Assembly: GCA_905236595.1 (NCBI GenBank)
Contig: CAJORE010000250.1
Span: forward strand, 1-6,646
Direction: 5' to 3'
Length of the DNA stretch: 6,646 bases
Source of the DNA: an uncultured Selenomonadaceae bacterium
GTDB taxonomy: Bacteria; Bacillota; Negativicutes; Selenomonadales; Selenomonadaceae
In this document: positions 1 to 6,030 of the stretch, in pieces
Numbering within the stretch: position 1 is the first letter of the stretch
Layout: each line of letters starts with the position of its first letter
Notes under the pieces: model-generated
The model's database searches: none
The model's input: the letters and a program-made list of their open reading frames with translations, nothing else
Told to the model about the DNA's origin: nothing
Position numbers and translations under genes: made by a program

Positions 1-4
1 ACCA

Positions 5-32
5 CTCCTTTTGCAACGTTTATTATAGCACA
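5..32 (-). promoter_or_regulatory. Promoter and ribosome binding site of a gene that starts beyond the left edge
   Basis: Read on the minus strand, the edge shows an extended -10 box, TGTGCTATAAT (32-22), then AAGGAG (10-5) with four more bases before the window ends. No good -35 hexamer is seen 16-18 bases upstream, so this looks like an extended -10 promoter. Transcription would start near 15-16, giving a very short leader that begins almost at the Shine-Dalgarno site. The start codon must lie a few bases outside the window. The upstream gene on this strand has its own terminator, so this is a separate transcription unit. The product is unknown. Confidence 0.65.
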
Positions 33-97
33 AATTTTTCGGTCTTTTATGGCATCCGCTAAAAATTCATTCTTTTTGATAAGGAACTTTACCGCAC

Positions 98-134
98 AAA
101 AAAAGCAAAACACCATAGATGTTTTGCTTTTTTG
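98..134 (-). terminator. Rho-independent terminator of the NlpC/P60 gene, possibly bidirectional
   Basis: An 8-bp perfect stem, GCAAAACA (105-112) with TGTTTTGC (120-127) and a 7-base loop, is flanked by seven A on the left and six T on the right. On the minus strand the stem is followed by a run of seven T, the classical form, 18 bases after the NlpC/P60 stop codon. Because the flanking A and T runs also pair, the element could stop transcription arriving from either side. Confidence 0.88.
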
Positions 135-152
135 TGTCCTATACGGTCATCA

Positions 153-824
153 TTACATCACGCGACGGGCGCCTATATAACAAGATCCCCAATAAGAGCT
201 GTACAACGAGTCAACCGCCACACCGCGACTGCTCGATGCGTTTATAAAATTGCCATCGCCGAGATAAATGCCGACGTGCGAAGGTCCATATTCATAAGTC
301 GAAAAAAACACCAGGTCACCGGTACGCAGATCACCGGTCGCCACGGGCATTCCCATATAATACTGCTCATCCGCCGCCCGGGGAAGCACGACCCCCGCTT
401 GAGCAAAAACATAACGCACAAAACCGGAGCAATCAAAGCCGGACGGCGAAGTCCCGCCAAAGACATACGGCACACCTATATATTGCATGGAAGTCGCCAC
501 AATACGACGATTTATATAATTAGACCCGCGACTGACCGCCTCATTCGGCATCGCTTTACCCAAAAGCGCCGCATAAGTCGATTCACCGACCAAACCATCG
601 GGCGTCAAGCCGTTCTCTCGCTGAAAAGCCTTTACCGCTTCCGCCGTGGCCGGCCCGAAATCACCGTCGGCCGTAACATCATAACCCAAACCGGCAAGCT
701 GACCTTGAATTTCCGCAACCTCGCTGCCTTGATCGCCTATACGGAACGCCGAAGCATAAGACACCGTCGCCCCCATAAGCATCAACACCGTAACCAATCC
801 CCAAACCTGCAGCAATTTCTTCAA
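153..824 (-). CDS. Secreted NlpC/P60 cell-wall endopeptidase with N-terminal peptidoglycan-binding domain
   Basis: The 223-residue product is an exported hydrolase that should cut peptide stems of peptidoglycan (C40 family). Residues 1-26 form a signal peptide with a KK start, a hydrophobic core and a likely cleavage after ASA. Residues about 30-88 are a PG_binding_1 repeat (GSEVAEIQGQLAGLGY, DGDFGPATAEAVKAFQ, GLTPDGLVG). Residues about 106-223 are the NlpC/P60 domain, with the nucleophile Cys132 in FDCSGF, His183 in SHVGIYLGD, and Asn195 in FINASS at the third polar position, where His is common and Asn or Gln also occurs in the family. The start is TTG at 822-824, supported by GGGGAG (839-834) nine bases upstream; no ATG lies before the signal peptide. 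It is followed by its own terminator. No convincing promoter is seen just upstream, so read-through from rnpB is possible. Likely role: wall growth or daughter-cell separation. Confidence 0.93.
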   Translation of the reverse strand: MKKLLQVWGLVTVLMLMGATVSYASAFRIGDQGSEVAEIQGQLAGLGYDVTADGDFGPATAEAVKAFQRENGLTPDGLVGESTYAALLGKAMPNEAVSRGSNYINRRIVATSMQYIGVPYVFGGTSPSGFDCSGFVRYVFAQAGVVLPRAADEQYYMGMPVATGDLRTGDLVFFSTYEYGPSHVGIYLGDGNFINASSSRGVAVDSLYSSYWGSCYIGARRVM

Positions 825-899
825 GATCGACCACTCCCCGTTAAATTATTTTCCGTCAAGGTTTCCAGTTATTTTTCAGAAATACCCCCGACACTAATA

Positions 900-919
900 C
901 AGCCGCCCAACGGCGGCTG
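900..919 (-). other. GC-rich hairpin between rnpB and the NlpC/P60 gene
   Basis: A perfect 8-bp inverted repeat, CAGCCGCC (900-907) and GGCGGCTG (912-919), encloses a 4-base loop. A smaller 5-bp repeat, CCGAA/TTCGG, lies at 926-939. On the minus strand these follow the end of rnpB by about 30-70 bases. The strong stem is followed by TATTAGTG and not by a T run, so it is not a textbook intrinsic terminator. It could be a weak terminator, an RNA-processing boundary, or a leader structure of the NlpC/P60 mRNA. Confidence 0.45.
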
Positions 920-969
920 AAATGCCCGAACAAATTCGGACACACGACAAACAAATATATTCAATTAGC

Positions 970-1325
970 CGATTCGAGCGATCTATAAGCCGGATTCTGT
1001 ACGCCTGACGGCGCGGCAATCATTTATCTTAGGACAACGGTCACCCGTTGCCTCAAGCGACCCAACCCGAAGGGTCGGCGGGCCACGTCAATCCCTTCCT
1101 ATTTGGTCTTGCTCCGTGTGAGGTTTACCAAGTCCGACAAGTTACCTTGCCGCCGGTGCGCTCTTACCGCACCTTTTCACCCTTACCCAAACGGGCGGTA
1201 TAAATTTCTGCAGCACTTTCTCTGGGATCGCTCCCGCCGGACGTTATCCGGCACACTGCCCTGCGGAGTCCGGACTTTCCTCAACGGCGTCACCGCCGCC
1301 GCGATTGCCAAATCACTCGTATCAG
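970..1325 (-). ncRNA. rnpB: RNase P RNA (class A), catalytic RNA for tRNA 5' end maturation
   Basis: This is the ribozyme component of RNase P, which with the RnpA protein removes the 5' leader of tRNA precursors. Read on the minus strand, it contains the universal GAGGAAAGTCCGGACT (1282-1267), GTGCGGTAAGAGCGCAC (1172-1156), GGAGCAAGACCAAATAGG, a TGAGGCAACGGGTGACCGTTG stretch, and the closing ACAGAATCCGGCTTATAG (1000-983). Helix P1 is visible: CGAGTGAT (1319-1312) pairs with ATCGCTCG (982-975), eight base pairs including one G-U, which fixes both ends to within a few bases. The overall arrangement resembles class A (E. coli-like) and not the Bacillus class B. The exact 3' end is not certain. 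The region also gives a 92-codon plus-strand open frame, which is spurious. Confidence 0.96.
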
Positions 1326-1332
1326 CAGGGAC

Positions 1333-1361
1333 ATTATACCTATTTTTTTTTTGCTTGTCAA
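1333..1361 (-). promoter_or_regulatory. Consensus housekeeping promoter of rnpB
   Basis: On the minus strand TTGACA (1361-1356) and TATAAT (1338-1333) are separated by exactly 17 bases, a perfect sigma-70/sigma-A type match. The predicted transcript start, about 7 bases past the -10 box (near 1326), falls just ahead of helix P1 of RNase P RNA. The spacer carries ten consecutive A residues (plus-strand T run at 1343-1352). A strong constitutive promoter is what an abundant housekeeping RNA should have. Confidence 0.93.
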
Positions 1362-1402
1362 CGCTACGCGCAATAATTTAACTCGTTTTTTTAGGCAATT
1401 TG

Positions 1403-1411
1403 TGCTATAGT
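1403..1411 (+). promoter_or_regulatory. Probable extended -10 promoter of the pcrA operon
   Basis: TGCTATAGT (1403-1411) forms an extended -10 element ahead of pcrA, with no good -35 hexamer at the usual distance. The sequence AATTTGTGCTATA here is shared exactly with the minus-strand promoter at the left edge, which supports it being a real promoter type of this genome. It fires away from the rnpB promoter; the two -10 boxes are about 70 bases apart, back to back. Transcription would begin near 1418, leaving a leader of about 30 bases. Confidence 0.6.
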
Positions 1412-1446
1412 TAAGCGACTTTAACATAGCATAATAAGGGGCTTCT

Positions 1447-3768
1447 ATGAAAGATTTACTCTCATCGTTAAACAAACAACAACGCGCCGCCGCCGAATGT
1501 CTGAACGGCCCGCTCCTAATCATGGCCGGCGCCGGATCGGGTAAGACCCGCGTCCTAACCTACCGCATAGCCAACCTTTTGGCGCATAATGTCCCGCCAT
1601 ACAACATTTTGGCGATCACCTTCACCAACAAAGCCGCCCTTGAAATGAAAGAGCGCGCCGAAAAGCTTATCGGACAGGCGGCAAAAAATGTTTGGCTCAG
1701 CACCTTTCACTCTTTTTGCGCCCGGTTTTTGCGCCGGGAAATCGAAAATCTGCCACGCTTTAAGAGCAATTTTGTTATTTACGACACAGCGGACAGCACA
1801 ACGCTCATAAAAAATTGCCTGAAAGAAGCAAATTTGGACGTGAAAGTTTTTGTGCCGTCGGTGGTTTTGGGCAAAATTTCCGGCGCCAAAAACAAAATGC
1901 AAACACCGGAAAAGTTCACCGAGCTTGCCATGAGCGAACACGATCGCAAAATCGGTATGCTGTACGCCATGTACCAAAAGAAACTCCGCGAAAACAATGC
2001 CCTTGATTTCGACGATTTATTGACGGTGACCGTTGAACTCTTGCAAACCGTCCCCGCCGTCGCCGAAAAATACCGCGAGCGGTTCCGCTACATTTTGGTT
2101 GATGAATACCAGGACACCAACGGAGCGCAATATCTTATAACGAAACTGTTGGCGGCAAAATATAAAAACATTTGCGTCGTCGGCGACGCCGACCAATCAA
2201 TTTACGGTTGGCGCGGTGCCGACATCCGAAACATTATGTCCTTTGAGCGGGATTATCCCGAAGCCAAAACGATAATGCTTGAGCAAAACTATCGCTCGAC
2301 GAAAAATATTCTGTCGGCGGCCAACGCCGTTATTGCCAACAACGTCAACCGCAAACCGAAAAATTTGTGGACAGAGGCGCCCGCCGGTACGCCCATAAAA
2401 CTGTTTGAAGCAGGCGATGAATGGGAAGAGGCCGGTTTTGTCGCCGAAACAGTCGCCGCCAAACACGACAACGGCGTGACTTACGGCGATATGACGGTAT
2501 TATACCGCACCAACGCCCAATCCCGCGTTATCGAAGAAAAATTCATGCAATCGGGAATCCCCTACACAATCGTCGGCGGACTGAAGTTCTACGACCGCAA
2601 GGAAATAAAAGACATTTTGGCCTATTTGCGGCTGATTTACAATCCCTTCGACGACATTAGCCTGCAACGCATAATCAATGTTCCCAAACGCGGCATCGGC
2701 GCAACAAGTCTGCAAAGAATCGGTGATTTTGCGTTAGACAGAGGCTTAAGTTTGTTCGATGTCATCTCCGACGAGGAAAACTTGGGGCAGATACCCGATC
2801 TGTCCAAACGCGCCGTCAACAAATTAACGGACTTTGCCGCCATGATTTTTGATTTTATGGGAGCGGCAGCCGACGGCACGGTCGAAGAATTGGTCAAAAA
2901 AATATTGGAAGATACGGGCTACATAAAGGAGTTGGAGGCCGACAACACTCCCGAAAACGAAACACGCCTAAATAACCTTAAGGAATTCGTCAATGTCGCC
3001 GACGAATTTAACGACGATGACGAACCGACTTTGGAAAACTTTTTGAACCAAGTTGCCTTGGTGTCGGATGTTGACAATGCCGAAAACGGCGATGACCAAG
3101 TGACGCTTATGACCTTACATTCCGCCAAAGGATTGGAATTCCCCATAGTTTTCATAATCGGCATGGATGAAGGGATATTCCCCCATGCGCGGACGATGTT
3201 GGAACACGCCGCCCTTGAAGAGGAGCGCCGCGCCTGCTATGTCGGCATAACACGCGCCGAAAAGGAACTTTATCTGACCACCGCCGAAACACGCATGGTT
3301 TACGGCAAAGAAAATTATTACACACCGTCGCGTTTCATACGGGAAATACCGGCCGCCTACATCGAAAAAGTCGCCTTCGGCAACGACAATAAGTCAATGT
3401 TGCGCGGTAAATTCGACGCCAAACCGAAATCGACGGGTGCACACTTTGCCGCTTCGCCTCCGTCGGCGCTCGACGCGGCCAAAAACATAACCCATGCCCC
3501 CTTCGGCGGGGGAAGGGCCTTTACTTTGCCGGGTACACCGTCCGGCGTCGGCAAAACATCGTCGTCGTCGCCCGCAAAAACCGCCGCCATACGTCCCGAT
3601 GTCAACGTGGTTTGGAAGGTCGGCGACAAAGCCCGCCACGGTATGTTCGGTGTGGGGACGGTGGTATCCGTAAGCGGCAGCGGCGAAGAAACACAAATAA
3701 AAATTGCTTTTGCCGACAAAGGCATCAAGGCCTTTACGCAAAAATACGCGCCCATCGAAAAAATTTGA
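1447..3768 (+). CDS. pcrA: ATP-dependent 3'-5' DNA helicase PcrA (UvrD/Rep family, SF1A)
   Basis: PcrA unwinds DNA in nucleotide excision repair and plasmid replication and clears RecA or stalled polymerases; it acts in the cytoplasm on the chromosome. All SF1A motifs are present in order in the 773 residues: Q motif LNKQQRAAA (8-16), Walker A AGAGSGKT (27-34, Lys33), AITFTNKAALEMKER (56-70), STFHSF (85-90), Walker B LVDEYQDT (217-224), VVGDADQSIYGWRG (244-257), LEQNYRST (278-285), VTLMTLHSAKGLEFP (552-566), and RRACYVGITRAEKELYL (594-610, arginine finger Arg603). An Ala/Ser/Pro-rich linker (about 645-718) leads to a C-terminal Tudor-like domain (about 721-773) with the HGMFGVGTVV signature, which in PcrA and UvrD contacts RNA polymerase. 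The length is slightly above usual. ATG at 1447 has AAGGGG five bases upstream. It is first in a probable operon with the SIMPL and acyltransferase genes. No defects are seen. Confidence 0.97.
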   Translation: MKDLLSSLNKQQRAAAECLNGPLLIMAGAGSGKTRVLTYRIANLLAHNVPPYNILAITFTNKAALEMKERAEKLIGQAAKNVWLSTFHSFCARFLRREIENLPRFKSNFVIYDTADSTTLIKNCLKEANLDVKVFVPSVVLGKISGAKNKMQTPEKFTELAMSEHDRKIGMLYAMYQKKLRENNALDFDDLLTVTVELLQTVPAVAEKYRERFRYILVDEYQDTNGAQYLITKLLAAKYKNICVVGDADQSIYGWRGADIRNIMSFERDYPEAKTIMLEQNYRSTKNILSAANAVIANNVNRKPKNLWTEAPAGTPIKLFEAGDEWEEAGFVAETVAAKHDNGVTYGDMTVLYRTNAQSRVIEEKFMQSGIPYTIVGGLKFYDRKEIKDILAYLRLIYNPFDDISLQRIINVPKRGIGATSLQRIGDFALDRGLSLFDVISDEENLGQIPDLSKRAVNKLTDFAAMIFDFMGAAADGTVEELVKKILEDTGYIKELEADNTPENETRLNNLKEFVNVADEFNDDDEPTLENFLNQVALVSDVDNAENGDDQVTLMTLHSAKGLEFPIVFIIGMDEGIFPHARTMLEHAALEEERRACYVGITRAEKELYLTTAETRMVYGKENYYTPSRFIREIPAAYIEKVAFGNDNKSMLRGKFDAKPKSTGAHFAASPPSALDAAKNITHAPFGGGRAFTLPGTPSGVGKTSSSSPAKTAAIRPDVNVVWKVGDKARHGMFGVGTVVSVSGSGEETQIKIAFADKGIKAFTQKYAPIEKI

Positions 3769-3792
3769 CGGCCGCGCCAAACACCTTGCAAA

Positions 3793-3811
3793 GAAGGAGA
3801 ATATAAAGGAG
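3793..3811 (+). promoter_or_regulatory. Duplicated Shine-Dalgarno sequence ahead of the SIMPL gene
   Basis: Two similar purine-rich sites lie in the 53-base gap after pcrA: GAAGGAG (3793-3799) and AAAGGAG (3805-3811). The second is ten bases from ATG at 3822 and is the one that can serve it. The first has no start codon at a suitable distance. It may act as a standby ribosome-loading site or be chance. No promoter or terminator is visible in this gap, which fits co-transcription. Confidence 0.5.
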
Positions 3812-3821
3812 AACTAACGGC

Positions 3822-4559
3822 ATGAAAATAAAATTTCCCCTCGCAAAATTTTTCGCGATGCCATTCGTATTGTTGGCGGCGCTCTTAATTGCTCCCGATT
3901 GTCATATCGTCCATGCCGCCGATGTGCCGCTAATCAGCGTCGGCGGCACGGGCGAGGTAAAAGCCGCGCCGAACGAAGCCACCGTTACTCTGGGCGTGTC
4001 TACTTACGCCAAAGATGCCGGCCTCGCCCAAAAAGAAAACGCCGTCAAAGCGACAGCGGTACAAAACGCCCTCAAAGAATTGGGACTTGACAACAAAGCG
4101 ATTCGCACACAAAACTATTCGTTCCGCCCGACTTACGAAAGCCGCCCCAATCGCGAAAGAACCGTCACCGGCTATGCCGTTGACAATTCCGTCGTCGTCA
4201 CCGTCGATAACCTTGCCCTCATCGGCAAAGTTATCGACGCCGCCTTAAACGCCGGCGCCAATCAAGTAAATTCGCTGACCTTCGCCGCCAAAAATACGGA
4301 TGCCCTGAAAAAAACGGCTCTTGCCGACGCGGTTACCGACGCCAAAAACAAAGCCTCCGTCATTGCCGACACGCTTAATTTGCGCATAATCGGTGTGCAA
4401 CATATCAGCGAAAGCGTCGGTATGCCAATGAGCAGGAACTACAATATGATGTTTGCCGCCGCCAAGGCAGACAATGCCCCCCTCGCGGCCACTCCCGTGG
4501 AAGTCCCCGAATTAACGCTTACGGCTCAGGTACAAATTGATTTTATTTTGGGTAAATAA
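3822..4559 (+). CDS. Secreted SIMPL-domain (DUF541, YggE-like) protein
   Basis: The 245-residue product has a signal peptide (about 1-32: lysine-rich start, hydrophobic core FVLLAALLIA, cleavage likely after VHA), so it is exported to the envelope. The Cys at 27 does not sit in a lipobox, so it is not a lipoprotein. Residues about 37-243 make one SIMPL domain: GTGEVKAAPNEATVTLGV (43-60), KALKELGLD-type helix then IRTQNYS (94-100), VTGYAVDNSVVVTV (115-128), AGANQVNSLTF (144-154), ALADAVTDAKNKASVIAD (167-184), and the closing strand PELTLTAQVQIDF (229-241). E. coli YggE has been linked to reduced oxidative stress, and related proteins form large assemblies, but the biochemical role is unsettled. 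It lies 53 bases after pcrA and 2 bases before the acyltransferase gene, probably in one operon. Family certain, function not. Confidence 0.93.
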   Translation: MKIKFPLAKFFAMPFVLLAALLIAPDCHIVHAADVPLISVGGTGEVKAAPNEATVTLGVSTYAKDAGLAQKENAVKATAVQNALKELGLDNKAIRTQNYSFRPTYESRPNRERTVTGYAVDNSVVVTVDNLALIGKVIDAALNAGANQVNSLTFAAKNTDALKKTALADAVTDAKNKASVIADTLNLRIIGVQHISESVGMPMSRNYNMMFAAAKADNAPLAATPVEVPELTLTAQVQIDFILGK

Positions 4560-4561
4560 TC

Positions 4562-5716
4562 TTGAACACAAACAGCATAAAGCAACAATCTGCCGCCGCC
4601 AAGGCCGGCGAACAAAAAAAGCCGCGCTTGGCGGCGGTGGAATATATTCGCGGCATAGCCATGTTGGGTGTGGTGGGCATACACGTCGGTTCGCTGTACA
4701 TGGAAAACCCCGCCGCCAATATTTATCTGGCGGCGACATTTGAAGCGCTTACCCGCTTTGCCGTGCCGATATTTTTTTTCATATCGGCATTCGGTCTTTT
4801 TTACAATCTGCGCGAACCGTTTTCCTACGGCAGTTTTTTGCGCCGACGGTTAGGAGCTGTTTTTGTTCCGTATCTTTTCTGGTCGGTATTTTACGTTCAA
4901 CACGACGCCCGATATTTCAATGTACCGGTACCGACGCTATCCGATTTCGCGCACGATTTATTTTTCGGCACCACCAAATATCATTTGTACTTCCTGGTCA
5001 TTTTGCTGTGGTTTTACATTCTTATGCCGCTTTTTATCCCTATCGTAAAACGCATCGGAACCAAAACCCTCACGTTGCTCTTTGCGGCGCAGGTCGCCTT
5101 TGATTATTTTTCGAGTTATTCGACGAGTTTCGGAACATTTGTCTGGTCGATGCCGGATTCCTTCCTCAAGGACTGCTTCGTCTACCGCCTTAACTTTTGG
5201 GTTCTCCACTACTTTTTTATCTTCGTATTGGGCGGCGTTATGGCTTGTCATTTTGACAGGCTTCGCCCGTTGTTGCGCGAGAAATTTGCCTTGCTTACGG
5301 CATTTTTTTGCGTCGGCGCCGCAGGAATGTTTGCTCACTTCCTATGGTTGGTGAAAATTACCGGCTACTCCCCCGTCTCGGCCACGAACACCGCTCATCA
5401 ATTATCGCCGGTCGGCATAATCTATACTGCGGCGGCCTCGCTTTTTTTCTTTGCCTTTTTCTCGATACAACCTTATCGCGCCAAACTTATGAATCCCATC
5501 TTTTCCCTTTGCGGCCGTCATTCCTATTTCGTTTACTTGGCACATCCCCTGTTGTTGGAGTACATCGTCGCTCCGGGACAACTGTTGACCGCCGCAAATG
5601 CCATCGGCGTTTACTGTTTCACCGTGGCAACGACGTTGTTCTTCGCCATAATACTCCGCACCGTCGGCAAAAAAATACCGTTGCTCAATCGCTTGACAAT
5701 AGGGTCGGCTCAATAA
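4562..5716 (+). CDS. Integral-membrane acyltransferase, acyltransferase-3 (OafA/YrhL/WecH-like) family
   Basis: This 384-residue polytopic membrane protein should transfer an acyl (often acetyl) group to a sugar or other envelope substrate; the substrate cannot be told from sequence. It opens with the family signature VEYIRGIAMLGVVGIHVGS (26-44), including the conserved Arg30 and the catalytic-type His41. Further marks are a hydrophobic FFFISAFGLF (71-80), the basic FLRRRLGAVFVPYLFW (92-107), HLYFLVILLWFYILMPLF (141-158), and near the end HSYFVYLAHPLLLE (320-333). About ten membrane helices are expected. The start is TTG at 4562, two bases after the SIMPL TAA; no in-frame ATG precedes Met34 and no strong Shine-Dalgarno site is seen, so translation probably depends on coupling. 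Later TTG (4628) or GTG (4637) starts would retain the signature and cannot be excluded. No clear terminator follows. Confidence 0.9.
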   Translation: MNTNSIKQQSAAAKAGEQKKPRLAAVEYIRGIAMLGVVGIHVGSLYMENPAANIYLAATFEALTRFAVPIFFFISAFGLFYNLREPFSYGSFLRRRLGAVFVPYLFWSVFYVQHDARYFNVPVPTLSDFAHDLFFGTTKYHLYFLVILLWFYILMPLFIPIVKRIGTKTLTLLFAAQVAFDYFSSYSTSFGTFVWSMPDSFLKDCFVYRLNFWVLHYFFIFVLGGVMACHFDRLRPLLREKFALLTAFFCVGAAGMFAHFLWLVKITGYSPVSATNTAHQLSPVGIIYTAAASLFFFAFFSIQPYRAKLMNPIFSLCGRHSYFVYLAHPLLLEYIVAPGQLLTAANAIGVYCFTVATTLFFAIILRTVGKKIPLLNRLTIGSAQ

Positions 5717-5884
5717 GCCTTCGACCTTAATCGTTATGCGCGGCATACGAAGGACGCAAATAAACTTATCGGCGGCCTATGCCTCTTGATGGGAAAGACT
5801 GCCGATTCCCGCAAACTGCCGCCGTCGCCAAGACATATCCGTACTGTTTCCAAGCGAATGATAATTAGTCTAAAAATATTCCTT

Positions 5885-5907
5885 TTGACAGTAAATTAGC
5901 TTATAAT
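5885..5907 (+). promoter_or_regulatory. Promoter-like boxes upstream of rubrerythrin
   Basis: TTGACA (5885-5890) and TATAAT (5902-5907) are each perfect hexamers but only 11 bases apart, too close to work together as a standard promoter. TATAAT has TTCCTT (5879-5884) at the right distance as a poor -35 alternative; TTGACA has no good -10 at 16-18 bases. Transcription probably starts near 5914 from the TATAAT, giving a leader of about 115 bases. The weak -35 would suit an activated or repressed promoter. A redox regulator such as PerR is a guess; I see no full operator. Confidence 0.5.
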
Positions 5908-5935
5908 CAAACTCGTGTATTGTACTTTGGGGTTC

Positions 5936-5961
5936 GCGGCTCTTTGGCGACGAAGAGCCGC
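5936..5961 (+). other. Perfect 9-bp hairpin in the rubrerythrin leader
   Basis: GCGGCTCTT (5936-5944) and AAGAGCCGC (5953-5961) pair perfectly around the 8-base loop TGGCGACG. It stands about 30 bases after the likely promoter and 69 bases before the rubrerythrin ATG. The bases after it, ACACTTTTATACTTTG, are T-rich but broken up, so as a terminator it would be weak. It may be an attenuator, an mRNA-stabilising 5' stem, or the terminator of the upstream operon if the promoter lies further downstream (TATACT at 5969-5974 is a poor candidate). Confidence 0.6.
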
Positions 5962-6030
5962 ACACTTTTATACTTTGTTCGACGTTCATTTTTATGACGC
6001 GACCAATACTGCAAAACGGAGGAAAATTTT

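Larger units (their letters stand above)
5717..6030. other. Intergenic region between the acyltransferase and rubrerythrin genes
   Basis: This 314-base gap has no convincing gene. Its left part has inverted repeats: CCTTCG (5718-5723) with CGAAGG (5748-5753) around an inner TATGC/GCATA (5735-5747), and ATCGGC (5768-5773) with GCCGAT (5801-5806). None is followed by a T run, so none is a clear terminator for the operon before it. Two short plus-strand open frames (5779-5868 and 5789-5899) lack ribosome binding sites. From about 5850 the sequence becomes AT-rich with promoter-like boxes, then comes a strong hairpin, and finally the rubrerythrin ribosome binding site CGGAGGA (6017-6023). Confidence 0.7.

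Noticed and set aside
132..920. Long 262-codon plus-strand open frame over the NlpC/P60 gene
   Set aside because: It is rich in Arg, His, Ile and Thr with no domain pattern and lies antisense to a gene with clear signal peptide and catalytic motifs; it also runs across the intergenic hairpin.
1103..1381. 92-codon plus-strand open frame
   Set aside because: It lies antisense to RNase P RNA and its promoter, with no protein-like pattern.
3525..3570. Second P-loop-like string (GTPSGVGKT) in the PcrA linker
   Set aside because: Spacing does not fit GxxxxGKT and it lies in a low-complexity linker without any fold context; it is chance.
5789..5899. Short plus-strand open frame of 36 codons (and an overlapping one at 5779-5868) in the intergenic gap
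   Set aside because: There is no Shine-Dalgarno site, the longer frame ends inside the promoter-like boxes, and no family is recognisable.
5850..5910. Fur or PerR operator upstream of rubrerythrin
   Set aside because: Only fragments such as TGATAATTAG and TTATAATCA are present; no full inverted repeat of either box can be found.
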